Shown here: piece after piece, positions 53,555-62,220 of the stretch
How positions within the stretch are numbered: position 1 is the first letter of the stretch
Layout of the letters: each line of letters opens with the position of its first letter
Assembly: GCA_004144595.1 (NCBI GenBank)
Contig: SEEM01000002.1
Location: 1 to 64,000, forward strand
Reading direction: 5' to 3'
Source of the DNA: Hyphomicrobiales bacterium
GTDB taxonomy: Bacteria; Pseudomonadota; Alphaproteobacteria; Rhizobiales; Beijerinckiaceae
Length of the DNA stretch: 64,000 nt
Notes under the pieces: generated by a model
What the model saw: only the letters and a program-made list of their open reading frames with translations
Database searches by the model: none
Told to the model about the DNA's origin: nothing
Program-made: the position numbers and the translations under genes

Positions 53555-56518
53555 TCAGCTCGCCAGCACGCGCTGCGGCGGGAAGGTGATCTCTACCAGC
53601 GTGCCCTCTTTCTTGACGCTGGTGATCGCCATCGCGGCGCGGTTGGCCTCGACCAGCGCCTTGGTCAGCGGCAGGCCGAGCCCCGTGCCGCCGGCACGCC
53701 GCGTCGTCGGCACCTGGCGGAAGGGTTCGAGTGCGAGCCGGAGCTCGTCGTCGTCCATGCCGATGCCGGTATCGCGGACCCGCAGGATCGCCTCGCCCTG
53801 GTCGCCGAGCGCCGTCGAGATGATGACCTGCCCGCCGGCATCGGTGAACTTCACCGCGTTCGAGAGCAGGTTGATCGCGATCTGGCGGATCGAGCGCTCG
53901 TCGGCGACGACGGGCGGCAGCTTCGGCGAGAGACCTGAGCGCAGGACGACGCGGCCGCGCTGCGCCTCCGGCTGCAGCAGCGACACCGTCGAGAGCGCGA
54001 TATCGTTCAGGTTGACGCTGACGAAGTCGAGATCGAGCTTGCCGGCTTCGATCTTGGCGAGGTCGAGCAGGTCGTTGACGAGGCTGATGACGTAGCCGCC
54101 CGACTGGTGGATGTCGCGCAGGTATTCCTTGTAGCGATCGTTGGCGATCGGCCCGAAGCGCTCCTCCGCCATGACCTCGGCGAAGCCGATGATCGCGTTG
54201 AGGGGCGTGCGGATCTCGTGGCTGATCTTGGCGAGCACGTCGGATTTCTGCGCGCTTGCCGACTCCGCCGCCTTGCGCGCTTCGACCAGTTCGCCTTCGG
54301 TCTTCTTCCAGGCTGTCAGGTCGCGCAGCACGGCGCAGAATCGCGGCTCGCTGCCATGGGCGATCTGGCCCATCGTCATGAACAGAGCGATCCTGCCGCC
54401 CTGGCGCACGCGGCCCAGTACCTCGCGCCCGTCATTCAGGACCGAGGCGACGCCGCCGCCCTTCAAGCCTTCGAGATAGTCGAGCGCGGGTGCATGGCTC
54501 TCCCCGGCGAAGAGCAGCGTGAACAGCTCGCCGGTAACTTCGCGCTGATCGTAGCCGAACAGGGCCTCGGCAGCCTTGTTCAGCGAGAGGATGCGTCCAC
54601 GGTCATCGACGGTGACGACGCCGTCGGTCGCGGTGTCGAGCATGGCGGTGAGCTCGCCGATGCGGGCATCGCGCGCGTCGGCATCGAGCCGGAGCGCCTC
54701 GACGCGGGCGGCCGATTCGGCCTCATCCGCTTCGAATTCGGCCGCAAGCTCGGCCTCCTCCGCCTCTTCCGGGGTCAGAACCGGCACCTCGCTGCCGTCG
54801 CCACTGGGATGGCGGAAAGCCATCAGCGTCGCGGGCTCGTCCTGCCAGCTCACGCTCGACAGCACGGCATCGACATGGACGAGATGGCCGAGCCGGTCGA
54901 TCAGCGTCATCGTGCCGCCATCGGTGCGGGCGGCGTCCTTGATCAGGCGGCTGACCTTGCCGCCGGCCTTCAGGTCGGCAAGATCGGCATAATCCAGCAG
55001 CTCGAGCAGCGTACGATTGGCATAAAGCGCCTCATCGCCGCGGTTGACGAGAACCGCGACCGGGAGCCGGTCGAGCACGTCCGCATGGGAATTGCGCTGG
55101 CGTGCCGGGGCAATGGCCTCGGCCTCTGCGGTCGCCTTCGCCGCTGTGGCCTCTTCCTTGTCCTTCACCTGCAGGGGCGCCACCGGCGGCAGCCGTGGCG
55201 CGCTCGGCTCGTCGTCGCCGGCGAGCCTGGCGCCCAGCGCCTTGGCGATCTCGCGAAACGCATTGCGTTCGGCCGAGCTCAGATGCGACTTCGAGGGCTC
55301 GAGAACCGGCCTGATCGCGGTGAGGTGTCCGTTGCGAAGCGGCACGATCTTGCTTTGGGGCACATCCGGTTCGGGCTCGGGCGCGATCGGCGCCTCGGCA
55401 GCCTGTTCCGGCGGGGGCTCGTCCTCCGGCTGGTCGAGAGCCGCCAGGACGGCAGCATCGTCCGCGTCCTGCTCGGGCAGGTCCGAGAGATCGTCTGCTT
55501 GGGGTTCGTCGGCGGTGGGAGTTTCCTCATCCGCTACCGGCGGTGCAGAAGCGCTCATGTCCTGAGTGATGGGCGAGGTCGTCGAAGTGATGCCGTCCAT
55601 GGCAGCGAGATCGGCAATCGGCGGCAGCTCCTCCTCCGGCGCGGTCTCGACAGCAGGGGCGGTTTGTTCCGCTTCCGCCTCGACAGCTTCGGCTTTGGCG
55701 GTATCCGCCTGCACCATGGAGAACGGGCAGCGCTCGTTGAGCCGGGCGATACCAAAGCCGCGGAAGCCGGCGATCTGCCGCCCGCCATCGAGAACCGGCA
55801 CGCCGGAAAGCTCGACCGGCGCGGCTTCGCCGGGCGAATCGGTGCGCCAGAGCACGCTATGGCTGCTCCAGGTCGTGGGCTTGTCGAATCGCTCGATCAG
55901 GCCGCCGTCGCTGTCGGCGAAAGTCGAGCCGAGCAGGTCCTGCCAGCGCTGGCCGATCAGCGCGGCCGCTGCCGGCTGCCCGGTCAAGGCCGCGATGTTG
56001 TCGGAGAGCTTGGTCAGCCTGCCCTCGCGGTCGCTCTGCCAGAGGAAGCGGACCATGGCCGGCTTGGCGGGCGAGGGCGCCTCGACGCGGGGCGGCGTCA
56101 CAATCGGAGCGGCAGCAGGCTCGGCCGGTGGAACCTGCGGAACGGTGATGCCGAGGCGGCGCAGTTCGGAGGCCTGCACGGCGATGGCCAGAGCCGAGCG
56201 GCCATCGGCCAGCGAAACCAGCTTGCTGCCGCAGGTGACGGGTACTGCGGCAAAGCTCGCGGTCAGGCGCAGGCGCTCCAGGCGGATGCCGTTGGCGGAG
56301 GCCAGGCCGCCGGCCAGAAGGTTCAGGCGCTGCCGGGTCGGGGCCGGCAGGCTCGCTTGTCCGCCCAGCAGCGCTTGCGCCGCGGCGTTGACCAGATGCG
56401 GTTGCTCGGTGGCCGGGTCCCACAGAAGCAGGGCGCCGCCGGCAGAAAAGGATGCAAGGGCAGCGTCTTCCGCCGCCGCCACGCCCCAGTTCGCCCAGTC
56501 CTCTCTGGCCTTGCTCAT
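53555..56518 (-). CDS. Large PAS-domain sensor histidine kinase (PdhS/PleC/DivJ-like)
   Basis: A 987-residue kinase with no obvious membrane helix. Order: an N-terminal sensory region (1-130, weak PAS or GAF-like), a PAS-like segment (about 155-260, RFLWQSDREGRLTKLSDNIA), an acidic Pro/Glu linker (about 270-400), a PAS domain (about 480-590), a second clear PAS (about 625-740, DTATDGVVTVDDRGRILSLN), HisKA with His767 in KISHEIRTPLNAIIGFAEVM, then HATPase_c with NLLSNAVKFTD, DTGIGM and GGTGLGLPL. The H-box with AEVMAEERFGPI and YLRDIHQSGGYVISLVNDLL is that of the PdhS/PleC/DivJ group controlling DivK and the CtrA pathway. Convergent with mgtE; monocistronic. Confidence 0.85.
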   Translation of the reverse strand: MSKAREDWANWGVAAAEDAALASFSAGGALLLWDPATEQPHLVNAAAQALLGGQASLPAPTRQRLNLLAGGLASANGIRLERLRLTASFAAVPVTCGSKLVSLADGRSALAIAVQASELRRLGITVPQVPPAEPAAAPIVTPPRVEAPSPAKPAMVRFLWQSDREGRLTKLSDNIAALTGQPAAAALIGQRWQDLLGSTFADSDGGLIERFDKPTTWSSHSVLWRTDSPGEAAPVELSGVPVLDGGRQIAGFRGFGIARLNERCPFSMVQADTAKAEAVEAEAEQTAPAVETAPEEELPPIADLAAMDGITSTTSPITQDMSASAPPVADEETPTADEPQADDLSDLPEQDADDAAVLAALDQPEDEPPPEQAAEAPIAPEPEPDVPQSKIVPLRNGHLTAIRPVLEPSKSHLSSAERNAFREIAKALGARLAGDDEPSAPRLPPVAPLQVKDKEEATAAKATAEAEAIAPARQRNSHADVLDRLPVAVLVNRGDEALYANRTLLELLDYADLADLKAGGKVSRLIKDAARTDGGTMTLIDRLGHLVHVDAVLSSVSWQDEPATLMAFRHPSGDGSEVPVLTPEEAEEAELAAEFEADEAESAARVEALRLDADARDARIGELTAMLDTATDGVVTVDDRGRILSLNKAAEALFGYDQREVTGELFTLLFAGESHAPALDYLEGLKGGGVASVLNDGREVLGRVRQGGRIALFMTMGQIAHGSEPRFCAVLRDLTAWKKTEGELVEARKAAESASAQKSDVLAKISHEIRTPLNAIIGFAEVMAEERFGPIANDRYKEYLRDIHQSGGYVISLVNDLLDLAKIEAGKLDLDFVSVNLNDIALSTVSLLQPEAQRGRVVLRSGLSPKLPPVVADERSIRQIAINLLSNAVKFTDAGGQVIISTALGDQGEAILRVRDTGIGMDDDELRLALEPFRQVPTTRRAGGTGLGLPLTKALVEANRAAMAITSVKKEGTLVEITFPPQRVLAS

Positions 56519-56672
56519 GCCTGCCCGCTCGTTCGATCCGCGCCTGTTATGCCTAACAAAGCCTTAATAGACCCCAAACGGCAGTAAATCCATGGAACCG
56601 AAGATCGCTCTCCCGCTTCTCCTCGAAACAGCGTTAACATGATGGCTGTCGCCGATAGTCACGATGTTGTCA

Positions 56673-56683
56673 TTGCGGCGCAA
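56673..56683 (+). promoter_or_regulatory. Candidate PhaR-like operator before the phasin gene
   Basis: TTGC-GGC-GCAA, 60 bases before the phasin start, with a related TTGCAGTGCA at 56692-56701. PhaR, the PHA repressor, binds TTGC/GCAA-type inverted repeats in several alphaproteobacteria as I recall; the assignment is inference only. Confidence 0.3.
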
Positions 56684-56742
56684 CAATGATATTGCAGTGC
56701 ACAATGATCTAGGGACGGATCGCCACACCACAGGAGGAAACG

Positions 56743-57138
56743 ATGAACGGCAAGCAGCCTTATGAAGTGCCCACCGAAATGCGCGAGTTCGCCGAGCGCA
56801 GCGTAGAGCAGGCCCGCAAGGCGTTTGACGGCTTCATGGGCGCTGCCCATAAGGCTGTGGACAATGCGCATGGCACGGCCGAGAGCGCCCGCGTCAACAC
56901 CCAGGACGCGACCCGCAAGGCCATCTCCTATGCCGAGAACAATGTCGCGGCGGCGTTCGATTTCGCCCAGAAACTGGTGCAGTCGAAGGACTTGACCGAG
57001 GTCATGCAGCATCAGTCCGAGTTCCTGAAGTCGCAGGTCGCGGCGCTCCAGAGCCAGATCAAGGACCTCGGCACCGCCGCGCAGGACGCCGCGACGAAGG
57101 CCGCCGAGACCGTCAGCAAGGCGACCAAGGGCCGCTGA
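56743..57138 (+). CDS. Phasin family protein
   Basis: A 131-residue phasin, the amphipathic coat protein of polyhydroxyalkanoate granules. It begins VPTEMREFAERSVEQARKAF and continues through a long helical region with AESARVNTQDATRKAISYAE and FDFAQKLVQSKDLTEVMQHQ, the phasin_2 signature, ending in a Lys/Ala-rich tail. CAGGAGGAAACG gives a strong ribosome site. A second phasin-like gene lies 96 bases downstream. Confidence 0.9.
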   Translation: MNGKQPYEVPTEMREFAERSVEQARKAFDGFMGAAHKAVDNAHGTAESARVNTQDATRKAISYAENNVAAAFDFAQKLVQSKDLTEVMQHQSEFLKSQVAALQSQIKDLGTAAQDAATKAAETVSKATKGR

Positions 57139-57182
57139 GACGTGACTGATTCGGCGCCGCGAGGCGCCGTTATATTACTCTC

Positions 57183-57212
57183 GGCCGGGCCACGGAGCCC
57201 GGCCTTCGCTGT
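57183..57212 (+). terminator. Hairpin between the two phasin genes
   Basis: GGCCGGGC (57183-57190) and GCCCGGCC (57197-57204) form an 8-bp stem, followed by TTCGCTGTTT. An additional GGCGCC/GGCGCC hairpin lies at 57153-57168. Likely at least partial termination between the genes. Confidence 0.55.
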
Positions 57213-57234
57213 TTGCCGTTGAAGGAGAGCTGTC

Positions 57235-58050
57235 ATGGTAAAGCCTGCTCCGACCCGGACGAAGTCCAAGGTTCCGGTCAGCCTGTCCCCGGTGAAGGCG
57301 CTGGCGACCGCGCCCGCCGAGGCGTCGCCAGTCGCCGCAAAGCCGCAGGAGACTGCTCCCGGCAAGCCCGCGGCCGTGGCTGCGATTCCCGCGAAGCCTG
57401 CGCCGGCTGCGCCCTCGAAGCTGGCCGCCCCCGTTGCGCCCTTGGCTGCTGCTGCCAATACCGCCCCCGTCGCTCAGCCTGCTCCTGCCGCCAAGCCTGC
57501 GGTTGCCAGCACCCCGAAAAAGGCGGCGCCGATCAAGGTCCAGGTCGCCAAGCCCGTGGCCAAGACTACAGCGCCGAAGGTTGCGGTGAAGGCAACCAAG
57601 CCCGCTGCAGCGGTCTCGCGCCCGGTCGTTGCCGAAGCGAAGCCCGCGCCCGCTAAGCCGGCGGCGGCCGTTCAGGCAGCTCCGGCCGCTGCGGTCGCAA
57701 AGCCTGCGGAAGCGGTGCCCGCGGCCAAGGCTCCGCTTGCGCAGCCCATCCCCCTCAAGTCGCTGCCTCTGCCGCGCCCGCCCGAGGCGGCTGCGGTCGT
57801 GACCGCGACGGCGATGAGCCAGGCGCTCACCATGGCACGTGCTTTCGGCGCCTTGCAGGCCCGCATGCTCGACCATGCCTGCGCCGAGCTGGAGGCGACG
57901 CTGGGCGACGCGCAGTCGCTCGCCCGCACCAATAGCGCATCCGAGGCGATCGCGGTGCAGGCCAAGGCGGTGCGCCGCAGCTACGAATCATATGCCGAGC
58001 ATCTGAAGGAGCTGGCGCGCGTCGCCAACGCGGCCCTGCGCAAGGACTGA
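57235..58050 (+). CDS. Phasin-like protein with a Lys/Ala/Pro-rich N-terminal tail
   Basis: A 271-residue protein in two halves. Residues 1-180 are low complexity, dominated by Ala, Pro, Lys and Val in AKP, PAAK and VAKP units, like histone H1 or PhaF-type DNA-binding tails. Residues 185-271 resemble a phasin helix: MSQALTMARAFGALQARMLD, CAELEATLGDAQSLARTN and EAIAVQAKAVRRSYESYAEH. A granule protein that also touches the nucleoid is plausible from this layout (PhaF/PhaM analogy) but unproven. GAAGGAGAG gives a good ribosome site. Confidence 0.75.
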   Translation: MVKPAPTRTKSKVPVSLSPVKALATAPAEASPVAAKPQETAPGKPAAVAAIPAKPAPAAPSKLAAPVAPLAAAANTAPVAQPAPAAKPAVASTPKKAAPIKVQVAKPVAKTTAPKVAVKATKPAAAVSRPVVAEAKPAPAKPAAAVQAAPAAAVAKPAEAVPAAKAPLAQPIPLKSLPLPRPPEAAAVVTATAMSQALTMARAFGALQARMLDHACAELEATLGDAQSLARTNSASEAIAVQAKAVRRSYESYAEHLKELARVANAALRKD

Positions 58051-58201
58051 TCGGGCGAGCGGATTCGGCGCGTGCGAAGGCCGCGCCGAAATTACGTCGC
58101 CGGAGCTGAATTACGCGGTTGCAAAACCGCAAGCACGGCTCTAGGGTCCGCGCCGCTGACGACCCCCGCCACGGCGGCCGGTCTCGCAGCCCTCGGTACG
58201 G

Positions 58202-58278
58202 GCAGCCATAGCTCAGTTGGTTAGAGCGCTAGATTGTGGATCTAGAGGTCCCCCGTTCAAGCCGGGGTGGCTGTACCA
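58202..58278 (+). tRNA. tRNA-His (GTG anticodon)
   Basis: Full cloverleaf: acceptor GCAGCCA with TGGCTGT, D arm, anticodon stem CTAGA/TCTAG around TTGTGGA (anticodon GTG at 58236-58238), T arm CCCCG TTCAAGC CGGGG, discriminator A73 and encoded CCA (58276-58278). It has G1-U72 and A73 in place of the usual G-1:C73, as known for many alphaproteobacterial tRNA-His. Stands alone, 150 bases after the phasin gene. Confidence 0.96.
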
Positions 58279-58310
58279 TCTTCTTCCGGACATCGTCGGT
58301 CGACACTCGC

Positions 58311-58400
58311 GGTCATGCCCGCCTTGTGCTGGGCATCCATGTCTCGGGACCGCCCATCGAGGAAGACGTGGATGGTCGGGGCAAGCCCGACCATGACGGT
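58311..58400. repeat. Intergenic palindromic repeat (GTCATGCCCG type)
   Basis: Left arm 58311-58354 (GGTCATGCCCGCCTTGTGC, then GGGCATCCATGTCT) and right arm 58363-58400 (AGACGTGGATGGTCGGGGC, then AAGCCCGACCATGACGG) are imperfect inverted copies. A known style of dispersed palindrome in Rhizobiales. Lies between tRNA-His and hsp20. Confidence 0.75.
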
Positions 58401-58574
58401 TCGGGGGGATCTGAAGCGACCCTCGCTCCACTGTCGCTGCCGTTCGACTCCCCTTGAAGCGCCCTCGGCGCTTCGCCATATCTCGATCAAGCGGAAGGGT
58501 TCGCCTTTCGCCCGCGGGGTGCTGCCGACGGCGGGTCCCGATGTCCATGAGGCGCCTTTCGAGGGCCTGAAGTG

Positions 58575-59003
58575 ATGACGCGTACGCCTAGCCTGTCCCA
58601 CCCGTTCCTGCTCGGATTCGACGATATCGAGCGTGCGCTCGACCGCGTCGCTAAAGGCGCGAGCGAGGGTTATCCGCCTTATAATATCGAGCGGCTGACT
58701 CGGACGGAGGACGAGCCCGATCGTCTGCGCATCACCCTGGCCGTCGCAGGCTTTGCGCGCGAGCAGCTCGAGATCACGCTGGAAGAGAACCAGCTCACGA
58801 TTCGCGGCCGCCAGAGCGACGACAAGAATCGCCAGTTTCTGCACCGCGGCATCGCCGCCCGCCAGTTCCAGCGCAGTTTCCTGCTGGCTGAGGGAATGCA
58901 GGTTCTTGGCGCCGATCTGTCGAACGGCCTGCTTGCGATTGATCTGGTCAGGCCGGAACCGGAACGGCTCGTCCGGCGTATCGATATCATGAGCCGGGAG
59001 TAG
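58575..59003 (+). CDS. Hsp20 / alpha-crystallin family small heat-shock protein
   Basis: ATP-independent holdase chaperone. The 142-residue product has the IbpA-like N-terminus (LSHPFLLGFDDIERALDRVA, YPPYNIERL) and the alpha-crystallin domain at about 45-130 (LRITLAVAGFAREQLEITLE, NQLTIRGRQ, FLHRGIAARQFQRSFLLAEG). The C-terminal IxI-type motif is IDI in RRIDIMSRE. ATG 58575 chosen over the GTG three bases earlier. Followed by a DUF1150 gene, its usual companion in this order. Confidence 0.92.
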   Translation: MTRTPSLSHPFLLGFDDIERALDRVAKGASEGYPPYNIERLTRTEDEPDRLRITLAVAGFAREQLEITLEENQLTIRGRQSDDKNRQFLHRGIAARQFQRSFLLAEGMQVLGADLSNGLLAIDLVRPEPERLVRRIDIMSRE

Positions 59004-59114
59004 AGGACGGAGACACGTCCAGCTTTTGAAGGGTGCGTCAGCGGTTTTCGCATCTGTTCATAATTGAAGGCGCAGTATCAGAACCGCATTCGCACTGCTC
59101 TGAAGGAGGGCGCG

Positions 59115-59381
59115 ATGAAACAGGAAATGGACTTCATCCAGACCAGCCCGCTGACCCCCGCGGAATTCGCCGCGCTCGGCGCTGGCCAGGTTGCCTATAT
59201 CAAGTCGATGAGCTCGGACGAGCTGATGCGGATTTTTCCGCAGGCTCCGAAGATCGAGTCCGGCTTGCAGCTCTTCACCCTGCTCTCGGCCGACGGCGCG
59301 CCGATTCTTGTCACGGATTCCCGCGAGGCCGCCACGGCCAATGCCTGGGAGCATGATCTGAGGATGGTCAGCGTCCACTGA
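59115..59381 (+). CDS. DUF1150 family protein
   Basis: An 88-residue protein of the DUF1150 family, often placed beside hsp20 in Rhizobiales. It shows LTPAEFAALGAGQVAYIKSM, then LFTLLSADGAPILVTDSREA and ANAWEHDL. GAAGGAGGG precedes the ATG at 59115. Function unknown, perhaps linked to stress response through its neighbour. Confidence 0.85.
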   Translation: MKQEMDFIQTSPLTPAEFAALGAGQVAYIKSMSSDELMRIFPQAPKIESGLQLFTLLSADGAPILVTDSREAATANAWEHDLRMVSVH

Positions 59382-59402
59382 CGCTGGCCGGCTCCTCGAT
59401 GA

Positions 59403-60203
59403 TCAGGGCGCGGTCGCCATTCCGGCGACCGCCGACTGCAATCGCACGATATCGTCCGGCGTGGACAGGCGGTGATCACCGTCCTTGATCAGCGTCAGCA
59501 CGACCGGGTCGCCGCTGAGGTGCTCGACGAGCTTCAGCGCCTGGCGCCACGGTACGTCTGGGTCGCGCATGCCTTGCAGGATATGCACGGGGCAGCCCGC
59601 CTTGATCTCGCCGCCGAAGAGCAGGTGTCGACGCCCGTCCTCGATCAGCGCGCGGGTGATCGGTGTCGGCTCGGGCGAATACTCCGACGGCCGCATCCAG
59701 ACGCCTTCGTCGAGGATCGTCCGGCGGATCGCGTCGGGCATCTGCGCCCACATCAGGTCTTCGGAGAAATCGACGGCCGGCGCGATCAGGACGAGCCCGG
59801 CGGGCTGCAACGGCGTGCCGAACAGCTTGCGCGCCGCTAGCAGCGCGATCCAGCCCCCCATCGAGGATCCAACCAGGATCGGGCGCTGACGGCATTGCCT
59901 CTGAATCACCGCGATCGCGTCGTCGAGCCAATCCGATAGAGTGAAGCTGCCGAAGGCGCCTTCGCTCTCGCCATGGCCGCCATAGTCGAGGCGCAGGCAG
60001 GCGTGGCCTTTGGTACGCGCCCAGTCCGCCAGCGCCTCCGCCTTGGTCGCACGCATGTCCGAGCGGAAACCGCCGAGCCAGACGATCGGGGCGCCGGTTC
60101 CCTCCTGCAGGAGATAGGCGAGGCGGCGCTTCGAGGGGCCTTCACCGACCTCGAGCCATTGCGGCGGCTGGCGCTCCAAGGCAAATCTCCTGTGACGAAT
60201 CAT
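59403..60203 (-). CDS. Alpha/beta hydrolase (ABHD10-like)
   Basis: A 266-residue cytoplasmic serine hydrolase. The opener FALERQPPQWLEVGEGPSKR leads to IVWLGGFRSDMRATKAEALA (oxyanion region), YGGHGESEGAFGSFTLSDWL, the nucleophile elbow LVGSSMGGWIALL near residue 113 and the C-terminal HILQGMRDPDVPW with catalytic Asp and KDGDHRLSTPDD with His. Resembles ABHD10-type palmitoyl or acyl-glucuronide esterases; the substrate in bacteria is unknown. Confidence 0.85.
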   Translation of the reverse strand: MIRHRRFALERQPPQWLEVGEGPSKRRLAYLLQEGTGAPIVWLGGFRSDMRATKAEALADWARTKGHACLRLDYGGHGESEGAFGSFTLSDWLDDAIAVIQRQCRQRPILVGSSMGGWIALLAARKLFGTPLQPAGLVLIAPAVDFSEDLMWAQMPDAIRRTILDEGVWMRPSEYSPEPTPITRALIEDGRRHLLFGGEIKAGCPVHILQGMRDPDVPWRQALKLVEHLSGDPVVLTLIKDGDHRLSTPDDIVRLQSAVAGMATAP

Positions 60204-60286
60204 CCGGCTGCGGCAGTTAGAGGCTGCGGCTGGCCATCGATACGGGCATATTCGCCCTCGCTCACGAAAGTCCAGACCGAGACCGA

Positions 60287-61504
60287 ATGTCCTTCCAACC
60301 GGGTGCCCATCTTTCGCTGCCGTCGACCGAAACGCATCCGCTGGCGGGGCGGACGATCCTGCAGATCATTCCCGAGTTGGAAGCGGGTGGGGCCGAGCGC
60401 ACCGCCGTCGACATCGCCAAGGGCCTGACCGATGCCGGAGCCCGCGCGCTCGTCGCCACGGAAGGCGGGCGTCTCGTCGCCGAATTGCAGGCCAAGGGCG
60501 GGGTCTGGCTGCCGTTCCCGGCGGCGTCCAAGAATCCTGTAGCCATGCTCTTCAACATCCGCAGGCTGGCGCGCCTTTGCAAGCAGGAGGGGGTAGAGCT
60601 GATCCATGCCCGCTCGCGTGCCCCGGCCTGGGTCGCGCTCGGCGCGGCGCGGCTGCTGAAGCTGCCTTTCGTCACCACCTATCACGGCTCGTATAACAGC
60701 CGCTCGGCGGTGAAGACGCTCTATAATTCTGTGATGGCGCGCGGCGACGTCGTCATCGCCAATTCCTACTATACGGCCGGGCTGATCCAGGCGAAGCATC
60801 CTGTCGCCGGGGACCGGGTCAGGGTCGTCAATCGCGGCACCAATTTCTCGGCCTTCGCGCCTATGGCGGTCGGTGCAGAGCGGGTGCAGGCCCTGCGCAA
60901 GGCCTGGGGCGTCGAGCCTCACCAGCGCATCGTGCTGCTGCCCGGCCGCTTGACCAACTGGAAAGGCCAGCGCGTGCTGATCGAGGCCGCACGCATCATG
61001 CGGGACGGCGGCGATACCGACACGGCCTTCATCCTCGCCGGCGATGCGCAGGGCAGGGACGGCTACGTCAAGGAACTCGACGCGCTCATTGCCAAGGCCG
61101 GGCTGGAGAGCCGCGTGAAGCGCGTCGGCCATTGCACCGACATGCCGGCGGCGATGCTCTCGGCTGCGGTCGTCGCCGTGCCATCGACCGATCCGGAGGC
61201 CTTCGGCCGCGTCGCGGTGGAGGCGCAGGCGATGGGCACGCCCGTCGTGGTCTCGGATCTCGGCGCCGTGCCCGAGACGGTGCTGGCGCCACCCCAGGTT
61301 CAGCCCGGCGAGCGCACCGGCTGGCGCGTGCCGCCTGGCGTTGCGCCGGCCCTCGCGGCCGGGCTGAACGAGGCCCTGGCGCTCCGGCCTTCGGCCAGGG
61401 ATGCGTTGGCGCGCCGCGCGCGGGTGCATGTCGAGCGGCATTTCTCGCTCGAAGCGATGGTCGCGGAAACCCTCGACGTCTATTGCGCGTTGCTCGGGCG
61501 TTGA
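60287..61504 (+). CDS. Family 4 glycosyltransferase
   Basis: A 405-residue GT-B glycosyltransferase. The N-terminal domain opens with ILQIIPELEAGGAERTAVDI, and the C-terminal domain has VLLPGRLTNWKGQRVLIEAA (GT4 phosphate-binding) and STDPEAFGRVAVEAQAMGTP (EX7E-type motif) with PVVVSDLGAVPETVL. No signal peptide. Probably adds a sugar to lipopolysaccharide or an exopolysaccharide; acceptor unknown. Monocistronic, followed by infC. Confidence 0.9.
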   Translation: MSFQPGAHLSLPSTETHPLAGRTILQIIPELEAGGAERTAVDIAKGLTDAGARALVATEGGRLVAELQAKGGVWLPFPAASKNPVAMLFNIRRLARLCKQEGVELIHARSRAPAWVALGAARLLKLPFVTTYHGSYNSRSAVKTLYNSVMARGDVVIANSYYTAGLIQAKHPVAGDRVRVVNRGTNFSAFAPMAVGAERVQALRKAWGVEPHQRIVLLPGRLTNWKGQRVLIEAARIMRDGGDTDTAFILAGDAQGRDGYVKELDALIAKAGLESRVKRVGHCTDMPAAMLSAAVVAVPSTDPEAFGRVAVEAQAMGTPVVVSDLGAVPETVLAPPQVQPGERTGWRVPPGVAPALAAGLNEALALRPSARDALARRARVHVERHFSLEAMVAETLDVYCALLGR

Positions 61505-61544
61505 TCTGCGCGCAGGCGAATGCCTGCCGTGGCGGTGTCATGCA

Positions 61545-61572
61545 TTGACATCGCGCATCTTTGTGCAATGTG
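61545..61572 (+). promoter_or_regulatory. Candidate promoter of infC
   Basis: TTGACA at 61545-61550 is a perfect -35; a weak -10 (AATGTG) follows 16 bases later. Located about 50 bases before the infC start. Confidence 0.3.
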
Positions 61573-61618
61573 TCTGCAACAACGGCGCGAACTGCGCCAA
61601 GTACAGGAGAATACCCCC

Positions 61619-62161
61619 ATTCGTCGTCCCTACCGCGCTGCCCCGACCCCGACCAAGGAAGGTCCCCGCTCGAACCGCGACATTCGCGGCGTTCGCGAGG
61701 TACAGCTCATCGACGATACCGGCGCCAACCGTGGCGTGGTCTCGTTCTTCGATGCGTTGAAGCTCGCCGAGGATGCCGGCCTCGACCTTGTCGAGATCGC
61801 CCCGAACTCCGTACCGCCGGTCTGCAAGATCCTCGATTACGGTCGCTTCCGCTTTCTCGAGCAGAAGAAGGCCTCGGAGGCGCGCAAGAAGCAGCGCACC
61901 ATCGAGATCAAGGAAATCAAGCTGCGCCCCGGCATCGACAAGCATGACTACGATGTGAAGATGAAGGCCATGCACGGCTTCTTCGAGGAGGGCGACAAGG
62001 TGAAGGTCACCCTGCGCTTCCGCGGCCGCGAGATGGCGCATCAGGACCTCGGCGTGAAGGTGCTGGAGCGTGTCAAGGTCGATACCGCCGAGATCGCAAA
62101 GGTCGAGAGCGACTGGCAGCTCGAAGGCCGCCAGATGGTGATGGTGCTCGCCCCGCGTTGA
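61619..62161 (+). CDS. infC: Translation initiation factor IF-3
   Basis: Prevents subunit joining and checks start-codon pairing. The 180-residue protein has the N-domain [20 protein letters not shown] and [20 protein letters not shown], the linker [20 protein letters not shown] and the C-domain [20 protein letters not shown]. The start is ATT at 61619 (AGGAGA about 9 bases upstream; product [11 protein letters not shown]), the rare codon through which IF-3 represses its own synthesis in E. coli. An ATG frame starting at 61520 would add 33 residues that do not resemble IF-3. Not followed by rpmI/rplT here; a terminator follows. Confidence 0.95.
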   Translation: MRRPYRAAPTPTKEGPRSNRDIRGVREVQLIDDTGANRGVVSFFDALKLAEDAGLDLVEIAPNSVPPVCKILDYGRFRFLEQKKASEARKKQRTIEIKEIKLRPGIDKHDYDVKMKAMHGFFEEGDKVKVTLRFRGREMAHQDLGVKVLERVKVDTAEIAKVESDWQLEGRQMVMVLAPR

Positions 62162-62194
62162 GCTGCGTCGACCCGCGATCCTATTCTGATCGAG

Positions 62195-62220
62195 AAAAGG
62201 GCGCCGCTGGCGCCCTTTTT
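62195..62220. terminator. Intrinsic terminator of infC and tetR
   Basis: AAAAGGGCGCC and GGCGCCCTTTT form an 11-bp stem, with T-runs on both strands. It serves infC on plus and abuts the stop codon of the minus-strand tetR gene. Confidence 0.87.
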
